NCBI GenBank assembly: GCA_964469215.1 | Contig: CAYXYB010000004.1 | Span: 104,083-168,082 of the forward strand | Source: SKPS01 sp964469215 | GTDB lineage: Bacteria; Bacteroidota; Bacteroidia; Bacteroidales; SKPS01 | Length of the DNA: 64,000 nucleotides | Direction of reading: 5' to 3' | In this document: positions 57,306 through 64,000 of the stretch, one piece after another | How the letters are laid out: each line of letters starts with the position of its first letter | How positions within the stretch are numbered: position 1 is the first letter of the stretch | Translations under genes and position numbers: made by a program | Notes under the pieces: model-generated | Database searches by the model: none | Told to the model about the DNA's origin: nothing | Seen by the model: the letters and a program-made list of their open reading frames with translations, nothing else

Positions 57306-60300
57306 ATGCCTAAGATTTTTGACAATATTTCGTTACACCTAAAAACTGGTTTATTAGAAACAATTGAAAGTTCATACAGAGCTGACTTTTGTGTAGGATA
57401 TTTCAATTTAAGAGGTTGGAAATTACTGATGAACCACATTGACCATTTTGAAGGTGAAGATAATTGTTGTCGGTTACTCGTTGGAATGCAAAGTCCGGAA
57501 GAAAACCTATTAAGACAAGCATTAAGCGAAGCCAAAAAAGGGCTTATGGATAACCCGACTGCTTTAGCACTCAAAAAAGAAATTGCAAAATCGTTTACAA
57601 GACAATTGACATTTGGTATTCCGACTAATGAAGATGAAGAATGTTTGAGAAAGCTTAAAATACAGATTACTGAAAAAAAACTTAAAGTAAAATTATTCCT
57701 TGCATATCCTTTACACGCTAAATTGTACTTATGCCATAAAAAAGACAAAGATGCACCTTTGATTGGATATGTAGGAAGTAGTAATTTAACAATGGCAGGA
57801 CTTTCACAACAAGGAGAATTAAATGTAAATGTAGTAGAACAAGATGCTGCCGAAAAACTTGATAAATGGTTTGAAGCCAGATGGGAAGACCGCTGGTGTG
57901 TTGATATTTCTGACGAACTTGTTCAGATTTTGGAAGAAAGTTGGGCTGGAGAAAGCACTATTCCACCTTACTACATTTATTTAAAAATTGCTTATCATCT
58001 TTCTCAGGAAGCAAGAAATGGTATCGGAAATTACATAATTCCAAAAATTCTGCAAACAGACCTATTGCCCTTTCAGATGAACGCAGTTAGTGTAGCAGCC
58101 AGACATTTGGATAAACGAGGCGGTGTACTAATTAGTGATGTTGTAGGTTTGGGTAAAACAATGACTGCATCAGCAGTTGCAAAACTTTTTGAAGAAACAT
58201 TTTTCACTGAAACATTGATCATTTGTCCTAAAAACCTCGTTGAAATGTGGGAAGGATATGTTCATACCTATCAATTGAGGGCAAAAGTTCATAGCATTTC
58301 AAAAGTTGACAAAAAGTTTCTTGAAGAAACAAGGCGATACAGAGTAGTAATAATTGATGAAAGCCACAATTTAAGAAACAGAGAAGGAAAACGTTACGCC
58401 ATTGTAAAAGAGTATTTGGAAAGGAACGAAAGCAAAGTTATTCTATTGACTGCAACGCCATACAATAAGGGTTATACCGACATTTCTAATCAGTTACGTT
58501 TATTTATTCCTGAAGACAAGGATATTGGCATTGCACCTGAGAATTTCATTCGTGATGTCGGAGGACCAATTGAATTTATTGCAAACTATCAATACTCACC
58601 GAATACATTGCTTGCCTTTGAGAAAAGCAATTATTCTGATGATTGGCAAGAACTTCTTAAATTATATATGGTTAGACGAACCAGAACTTTCATAAAAGAA
58701 AACTATTCAACCTATGATGAAAACAAGAAACAGTTTTATTTAACATTCAATGATGGGAGAATTGAATATTTTCCTGACAGATTGCCAAAGAAGATTGAAT
58801 ACTCATTTGACCCGAAAGACAAGAAAGATATTTACGTAAAACTTTACGATGAAGATGTTGTAAAAATAATCAATGGTTTATACCTTTCTCGTTATGGCTT
58901 GGGTAACTACATTGACAAGGAAAAAGAAGTCTTCGCAAATGTAGATGAAAGAAAAATTATTGCCAATTTAAGCCGTGCAGGTAAAAGATTAATGGGTTTT
59001 TGCAGAACCAATCTTTTTAAACGATTAGAAAGCTCAGGTTTCTCTTTTCTTATTTCATTAGCTCGCCACGTTTTAAGAAACGAAGTTTTTGTTTATGCTA
59101 TTAAAAATGGTTTGCCATTGCCAATTGGACAACAGGAAAAAGCAGAAATGGACGAGTTTTTGGAGGAAAACGATAATGGCGAAGGTGTTGTAATGAATCT
59201 GATTACCGATGAAGCCGAATACAAGAAGTTAGCAAAGAAATATTACGAAAAATGCGTTCTTGAAAAAAATAGATACGACTGGATTTCCAGCAATTTGTTT
59301 ACTGAATCTGTAAAGAAATTATTGATAAAAGATGCAGAAAAAATTATTTCAATACTTGAAATTGGTAAAAACTGGAATCCTGATGATGATAAACAATTAA
59401 ATTCACTTGAAAAACTTTGTGAAAAAGACCATAAGAATGAAAAAATCTTAATCTTTACTCAATTTGCAGATACAGCGTATTATCTGTTTGAACACTTGAA
59501 AAAAAGAGGGTTAAAAAATATTGCTTGTGCTACTGGCGACCTCGAGAACCCGACAGATTTAGCTCACAGATTTAGCCCCGTAAGCAATAAAATAAAAAAT
59601 GTTAAAGATGAAATACGCATTTTGATAAGTACAGATGTTTTAAGTGAAGGACAGAACTTGCAGGATGCACATATCATTGTAAACTACGATTTGCCTTGGG
59701 CTATTATCCGTTTAATTCAAAGGGCTGGACGTGTTGACAGAATTGGACAAGCATCTGATAAAATATTTTGTTACTCATTTTTGCCACAAGATGGTTTGGA
59801 ACGCATAATCCGTTTAAGAGGCAGATTGACACAACGTATTAGAGAAAATGCAGAAGCAGTTGGAACAGACGAAATTTTCTTTGATGGCGACCCTGTAAAT
59901 ATACGCGATTTATACAACGAAAAATCCGGCATACTTGACGATGACGAAGGCGATGTTGACTTGACTTCACAAGCATATGAAATCTGGAATCAGGCAATAA
60001 AAGTCAATCCCGAATTAAAAAAGAAAATTATTAAACTGCCTGATGTTGTTTATTCGACCAAAGAAAAACACGATGATGGTTTTGAAAACAATAGCGTAAT
60101 AACTTATCATCGAAATAGTCACGGTTACGAAGTTTTATCTTGGCTAAATGAAAAAGGTGAAACTATTTCAACAAGTCAATCCCGAATTTTGAAAATAGCT
60201 GAGTGTTCATTAGATACGCCTGCAATTGATAAATTAGAAAATCATCACGATTTAGTGAAGAAAGCTGTTTTACTTGCAGAGAACGAAGCAGCAAAATCAG

Positions 60301-60617
60301 GAGGACAACTTGGAAGCAAATCAAGTGCAAGATATAGGGCTTATGGTATGCTTACCCGCTATTATGAGGGTGTAAAAAATACCTTGTTTGATGTGGATGC
60401 CTTAAAGAAAACAATTGATGATATTTACCATTATCCGCTTCGAGAAACAGCAAGAGAAATTATAAACCGAAGAATAAAGCTGAATTGTTCTGATGATGAA
60501 ATGGCTTCATTATGTATGCAATTGCGTGACGAAGGGCGACTTTGCATTGTGGAACAAAAAGATCAGGATGGTTTCAGAACACCGCATATTCTTTGTTCAA
60601 TGGGGATTAAAAAATAG
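57306..60617 (+). CDS. PLD-domain/SNF2-type helicase fusion, probable defence protein
   Basis: A 1103-residue protein. Residues about 10-200 are a phospholipase-D-like domain with His137 and Lys139 in PLHAKLYL and GSSN at 157-160; such single HKD modules dimerise to make nucleases or bind DNA. Residues about 250-1000 are a superfamily 2 SNF2-like helicase: Walker A VVGLGKTMTA (279-288), DESH at 351-354, LTATPYNKG, then the C-terminal motifs ILIFTQFADTAY, STDVLSEGQNLQ and QRAGRVDRIGQ. The gene is six bases from a large adenine methyltransferase. The pairing resembles DISARM class 1 (drmD-drmMI) and other helicase/methylase restriction systems. AT-rich codon choice differs from genes left of the IS. 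Confidence 0.85.
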   Translation: MPKIFDNISLHLKTGLLETIESSYRADFCVGYFNLRGWKLLMNHIDHFEGEDNCCRLLVGMQSPEENLLRQALSEAKKGLMDNPTALALKKEIAKSFTRQLTFGIPTNEDEECLRKLKIQITEKKLKVKLFLAYPLHAKLYLCHKKDKDAPLIGYVGSSNLTMAGLSQQGELNVNVVEQDAAEKLDKWFEARWEDRWCVDISDELVQILEESWAGESTIPPYYIYLKIAYHLSQEARNGIGNYIIPKILQTDLLPFQMNAVSVAARHLDKRGGVLISDVVGLGKTMTASAVAKLFEETFFTETLIICPKNLVEMWEGYVHTYQLRAKVHSISKVDKKFLEETRRYRVVIIDESHNLRNREGKRYAIVKEYLERNESKVILLTATPYNKGYTDISNQLRLFIPEDKDIGIAPENFIRDVGGPIEFIANYQYSPNTLLAFEKSNYSDDWQELLKLYMVRRTRTFIKENYSTYDENKKQFYLTFNDGRIEYFPDRLPKKIEYSFDPKDKKDIYVKLYDEDVVKIINGLYLSRYGLGNYIDKEKEVFANVDERKIIANLSRAGKRLMGFCRTNLFKRLESSGFSFLISLARHVLRNEVFVYAIKNGLPLPIGQQEKAEMDEFLEENDNGEGVVMNLITDEAEYKKLAKKYYEKCVLEKNRYDWISSNLFTESVKKLLIKDAEKIISILEIGKNWNPDDDKQLNSLEKLCEKDHKNEKILIFTQFADTAYYLFEHLKKRGLKNIACATGDLENPTDLAHRFSPVSNKIKNVKDEIRILISTDVLSEGQNLQDAHIIVNYDLPWAIIRLIQRAGRVDRIGQASDKIFCYSFLPQDGLERIIRLRGRLTQRIRENAEAVGTDEIFFDGDPVNIRDLYNEKSGILDDDEGDVDLTSQAYEIWNQAIKVNPELKKKIIKLPDVVYSTKEKHDDGFENNSVITYHRNSHGYEVLSWLNEKGETISTSQSRILKIAECSLDTPAIDKLENHHDLVKKAVLLAENEAAKSGGQLGSKSSARYRAYGMLTRYYEGVKNTLFDVDALKKTIDDIYHYPLRETAREIINRRIKLNCSDDEMASLCMQLRDEGRLCIVEQKDQDGFRTPHILCSMGIKK

Positions 60618-60623
60618 GAAACT

Positions 60624-63600
60624 ATGAGTACTATAAGTAAAGAACAGTTTAAGCAGTTTATTGAGAATTTCGATTTCATAGGTTTATTTAACCAATTAGG
60701 TTGGACATATCTTGATGAACAAACTCCTGTCAGACTAAAGGAGGAAACATATTTATTTTATTCCGTTGCTGAAAAGGGCGGTTTCAGAATTTTAGTGTTC
60801 AAACCTGTAAAACATCAAGATTTGCCCGATTATGCAACCCGTTTGCAACTTGACAGAAAAATTGGTAAACTGTTCCGTGAACATCTTATAATTTTTTGCG
60901 ATAAAAATGATACAACTCAAATATGGCAATTATTTATTAAGCAGTTAGGCAAACCCTCTCGATTGAGTGAAACCCGCTGGCATAAAGGACAAGAACCCGA
61001 ATTACTTTATCAAAAAACCTCAAATCTGTTTTTCACACTCGACCAGGAAGAAAACATTACAATTGCTGATGTTGTTGATGTGGTAAATGAAAACTTTAGT
61101 AAGAATGTTGATCAGGTTACCAAAAAGTTTTATGAGAGTTTCCGAAAAGAACATAAAAAATTCATTGAACTTATAAAAGGAATTTCGGTCGTAACCGACC
61201 GTGAATGGTATGCTTCATTGATGCTCAACCGCTTAATGTTTTGCTACTTCATTCAAAAAAAAGGCTTTCTTGATAAAAATTTGAATTACCTGAAAGAGAA
61301 ACTCACCTATTGCCAGACGAAAAAAGGCAAAGACAAATTCTATGTGAGTTTCTATAAAAATTTTCTTCTTGCTTTGTTTCATCAGGGTTTAGGTTCGCCC
61401 GACCAATCAGAAGAATTGAAAAAAGAAATTGGAAAAATACCCTATTTGAATGGTGGTTTATTTGATGTTCACGAACTTGAAAGACTGTATGAGAATATTG
61501 ATATAAGCGATAAGGCATTCGAAACAATTTTCAATTTCTTTGACCAATATAATTGGCATCTTGATACAAATATTTCTGCTTCAGGTAAAGACATTAACCC
61601 CGATGTAATAGGATTTATTTTTGAAAAATATATTAACGACCGTGCCCAAATGGGTGCGTATTATACCAAAGAAGATATTACCGATTACATAAGTAAAAAC
61701 TGCATTATTCCTTTCTTGTTTGATGAAACGGAACGCAAATATGCAAAAGTATTAAAGCCAGAAGCTGAAATAATGCAAATACTAAAAGAATCGGGCGATA
61801 CTTACATTTACGATGCTGTAAAAAAAGGTGTTGATATTCCATTGCCTAAAGAAATTGAAATTGGTATTGATACAATTCAACCAAACCTTATTGAAAGACG
61901 AAAAGACTGGAATAAGCCAGCTTCGGAAGAATATTCTTTGCCTACAGAAATATGGCGTGAAGTAGTTGACCGCAGAAAACGCTACACAGAAATTAAAGAG
62001 AAAATTGAAAAGGGAGAAATTACTCAAATAAATGATTTTATTACTTACAATTTAAATATTCGACAGTTTACACAGGATATTATTGATAGCCACAGCGACC
62101 CCGATTTTGTCCGACATTTTTACGAAGCATTAAGTAATATTACAATCATTGACCCAACCTGTGGCTCAGGAGCTTTCCTTTTCGCAGCAATGAATATACT
62201 TGAACCACTTTATGAAAGCTGCATACAACGTATGCGAAATTTTATTGAAGATGAAATTGGTAGGCAATTAGATTTTCCTAGTGATTTAGGGAAAGAAAAA
62301 CTTAAGGTAAAAACAAAATACGAAATCTTTTCAAAAGAACTTAATAAAGTGTTTGCCCCCGAACATCCCAACCTGAAATATTTTATTTTCAAAAACATCA
62401 TTCTTCGCAATTTATATGGCGTAGATATAATGAAAGAAGCTGTTGAAATAGCCAAACTTCGTTTATTTCTAAAACTTGTTGCAACGGTTGAAGCCGATTA
62501 TAAGAAGCCAAATCTTGGTCTTGAACCTTTGCCTGATATTGATTTTAATATTCGTTCAGGAAATACTCTGATTGGCTACGCCACAAAGAAAGAGATTGAC
62601 GACTTGCAGGGAATGTTTGTTACCCCTAAAATGAAAGAAAAGATTCTGGAAGAATGCGACCTTGTTTCAAGAGCGTTTCAACGGTTCAAAGAAATACAGT
62701 TAAAAGGTTACGAAAACAAAAAAGAGTTTACAAAAGCTAAAACTGAATTGAATAATCGGTTAGATAAACTTGCTGGAAATCTAAACAAAATTCTGTACAA
62801 GCAGCATTACGAAAGTATGGATTATGAGAAATGGTTGGTAACCCATCAACCTTTTCATTGGTTTGCCGAGTTTTATGAGATTATTAATGGCAATGGTGGT
62901 TTTGACGTAGTAATTGGGAATCCACCATACGTGGAATATTCAAAAGTTGTTGACACATATAAAATAATTAATTACAGAACAGAAAGGTCTGGTAATTTAT
63001 ATGCTTTTGTAATGGAGCGTGTTACAAATATAATTGGTGAAAATGGCACGTTCTCATTTATAATTCTAATGGCATCCATAACCACAAAGAGAATGTCTCA
63101 TTTACGGAGAATACTTCAAGATAATTTTAAAAACAACTACTTCTTAAATCTTGCAGGTGACTGGCATCCTGGTAGATTGTTTGATGGTGTTCGAAGTCAG
63201 TTCTCTATTTTTGTTGGTAATAATCAATCAAACACTCCTTGTACTTATACAAGTAATTATATTCGTTGGGCAAATACGGAAAGAGAGTTTTTGACTATTT
63301 CAAAACTCAATTACATTAATAATAAATTCATTAATACTGATGACGTATACCCAAAATTTGGAATTCCAATTGAAATAAGTATTTGGAATAAGATATTAAA
63401 AAATAAAAACTCTTTACCCCTATATTTTAGAAGTTCTGGAAAAAAACTTTTTTATAGAAATGCAGGAATTGCATATTATCAGATAGCTATCAATTTTCAA
63501 CAAAAATTTACAATAAATGGACAGCCATCGGTATCTTCTACTCTTAAATCAATACTAACTGAATCTGTTCAGCATAGTAATAGTTTGGCAGCAATATTAA

Positions 63601-63962
63601 ATAGCAATATTTTCTCTTGGTACTATTTCTGTTTTTCTGATTGTTATCATTTAACTTCTGGTGATTTTAATCGTTTCAAAATTGACATCAATAAAGGATT
63701 GATAGAAAGATTAACTTCCATAACACCTCGATTAATGACTTCATTAAATGAAACCAGTATAATTAAAACAACTAACTACAAAACTAAAGGCGAAATAATA
63801 TACCAAGAATTCTACCCAAGGCATTCAAAATCTATAATAGACGAAATCGACACTGTTTTAGCGGAGCATTATGGCTTCACAGAGGAAGAATTGGATTTTA
63901 TCATCAATTATGATATAAAGTACAGGATGGGTAAGGAGTTGGAGAATGGGGAGGATGAATAA
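60624..63962 (+). CDS. Eco57I-class N6-adenine DNA methyltransferase (PglX/DrmMI-like)
   Basis: A 1112-residue protein. The SAM-binding motif I is DPTCGSGAF at residues 510-518 and the catalytic motif IV is NPPY at 766-769 within VVIGNPPYVEYSK, typical of gamma-class adenine methylases with large target-recognition regions. The N-terminal 350 residues are helical and Lys-rich with no clear nuclease motif (no PD-ExK seen), so it is more like the modification arm of DISARM or BREX than a type IIG enzyme. It follows the PLD-helicase by six bases. The C-terminal about 300 residues would be the DNA-specificity part. Strongly AT-rich, as is its partner. Confidence 0.85.
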   Translation: MSTISKEQFKQFIENFDFIGLFNQLGWTYLDEQTPVRLKEETYLFYSVAEKGGFRILVFKPVKHQDLPDYATRLQLDRKIGKLFREHLIIFCDKNDTTQIWQLFIKQLGKPSRLSETRWHKGQEPELLYQKTSNLFFTLDQEENITIADVVDVVNENFSKNVDQVTKKFYESFRKEHKKFIELIKGISVVTDREWYASLMLNRLMFCYFIQKKGFLDKNLNYLKEKLTYCQTKKGKDKFYVSFYKNFLLALFHQGLGSPDQSEELKKEIGKIPYLNGGLFDVHELERLYENIDISDKAFETIFNFFDQYNWHLDTNISASGKDINPDVIGFIFEKYINDRAQMGAYYTKEDITDYISKNCIIPFLFDETERKYAKVLKPEAEIMQILKESGDTYIYDAVKKGVDIPLPKEIEIGIDTIQPNLIERRKDWNKPASEEYSLPTEIWREVVDRRKRYTEIKEKIEKGEITQINDFITYNLNIRQFTQDIIDSHSDPDFVRHFYEALSNITIIDPTCGSGAFLFAAMNILEPLYESCIQRMRNFIEDEIGRQLDFPSDLGKEKLKVKTKYEIFSKELNKVFAPEHPNLKYFIFKNIILRNLYGVDIMKEAVEIAKLRLFLKLVATVEADYKKPNLGLEPLPDIDFNIRSGNTLIGYATKKEIDDLQGMFVTPKMKEKILEECDLVSRAFQRFKEIQLKGYENKKEFTKAKTELNNRLDKLAGNLNKILYKQHYESMDYEKWLVTHQPFHWFAEFYEIINGNGGFDVVIGNPPYVEYSKVVDTYKIINYRTERSGNLYAFVMERVTNIIGENGTFSFIILMASITTKRMSHLRRILQDNFKNNYFLNLAGDWHPGRLFDGVRSQFSIFVGNNQSNTPCTYTSNYIRWANTEREFLTISKLNYINNKFINTDDVYPKFGIPIEISIWNKILKNKNSLPLYFRSSGKKLFYRNAGIAYYQIAINFQQKFTINGQPSVSSTLKSILTESVQHSNSLAAILNSNIFSWYYFCFSDCYHLTSGDFNRFKIDINKGLIERLTSITPRLMTSLNETSIIKTTNYKTKGEIIYQEFYPRHSKSIIDEIDTVLAEHYGFTEEELDFIINYDIKYRMGKELENGEDE

Positions 63963-63989
63963 ATATTTTTGAATAACTTTGAAAACGAG

Positions 63990-64000
63990 ATGACGAACAA
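63990..64000 (+). CDS. Possible start of a further gene of the defence operon (cut by window edge)
   Basis: An ATG at 63990, 27 bases after the methyltransferase stop and preceded by a GA-rich stretch, opens the frame M-T-N before the window ends. Only three codons are visible, so this is a suggestion that the operon continues. Confidence 0.25.

Noticed and set aside
57131..57313. A 60-codon frame between the IS end and the helicase
   Set aside because: It starts inside the IS inverted-repeat region, crosses the inverted repeat and overlaps the helicase start; no family resemblance.
57306..63962. Firm naming of the two genes as drmD and drmMI
   Set aside because: The core DISARM genes drmA and drmB are not in view, and the fused PLD domain is not the standard layout.
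1..64000. tRNA or rRNA genes
   Set aside because: No T-loop GGTTCGAATC-like words in cloverleaf context or rRNA segments were recognised in the gaps by eye; a tRNAscan-type search would be needed to be certain.

Overview
The window looks like a chromosomal segment of an anaerobic or facultative member of the Bacteroidota, most likely Bacteroidales. Several independent signs agree. There are type IX secretion (T9SS) sorting domains and a PorQ-like protein, Omp28 and FISUMP-type surface proteins, repeated TAnnTTTG minus-7 boxes with little Shine-Dalgarno signal, and typical Bacteroidota versions of rpsA, ispH, miaA and gdhA. No rRNA, tRNA or CRISPR array was seen.

Layout. 1-6.0 kb: the tail of an unidentified gene, a POT-family peptide transporter, a rhomboid protease overlapping smpB tail to tail, a BadF-type sugar kinase, and a TMTC-like membrane glycosyltransferase with TPRs. 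6.0-16.8 kb: a T9SS cargo protein, then a leftward run of rpsA, ispH and miaA preceded by five heterodisulfide-reductase/Qmo-like genes (hdrC, hdrB, qmoA-like flavoprotein, small Fe-S protein, membrane Fe-S/CCG protein). 17.1-26 kb: a two-component system, a GTG-started asparagine synthetase, and a sulfur operon with an octaheme cytochrome of the tetrathionate-reductase family, cytochrome b, two YeeE/YedE transporter proteins (the second fused to rhodanese) and a rhodanese-like protein lacking its catalytic Cys.

26-41 kb: an Omp28 lipoprotein; a TetR-controlled operon with a visible operator (LolA-like protein, two FtsX-type permeases, LolD-type ATPase, outer-membrane barrel); LapA; an aminotransferase; a DUF2461-like pseudogene with three in-frame stops; a DEAD-box helicase; a secreted SGNH/PKD/T9SS protein. 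41-52 kb: a RAYT transposase next to a tandem and palindromic REP array that supplies the stop codons of both convergent genes (RAYT and a second DnaE-type polymerase), surface proteins, porQ, a polytopic membrane protein, and gdhA with a clear promoter and terminator.

52-64 kb: a GAF-CRP regulator convergent with a receiver-domain/PEP-synthase-like protein, an IS3-family element with a frameshifted orfB, and an AT-rich two-gene module (PLD plus SNF2-type helicase, then a large Eco57I-class adenine methyltransferase) that looks like a restriction or anti-phage system running off the right edge.

Functionally, the hdr/qmo cluster and the octaheme/YeeE/rhodanese operon suggest low-potential thiol/disulfide and sulfur-compound redox chemistry linked to the membrane. 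The strongest candidates for new biology are the sulfur operon, the PLD-helicase/methyltransferase pair, the RAYT-REP array and a dispersed palindromic element present at two sites.
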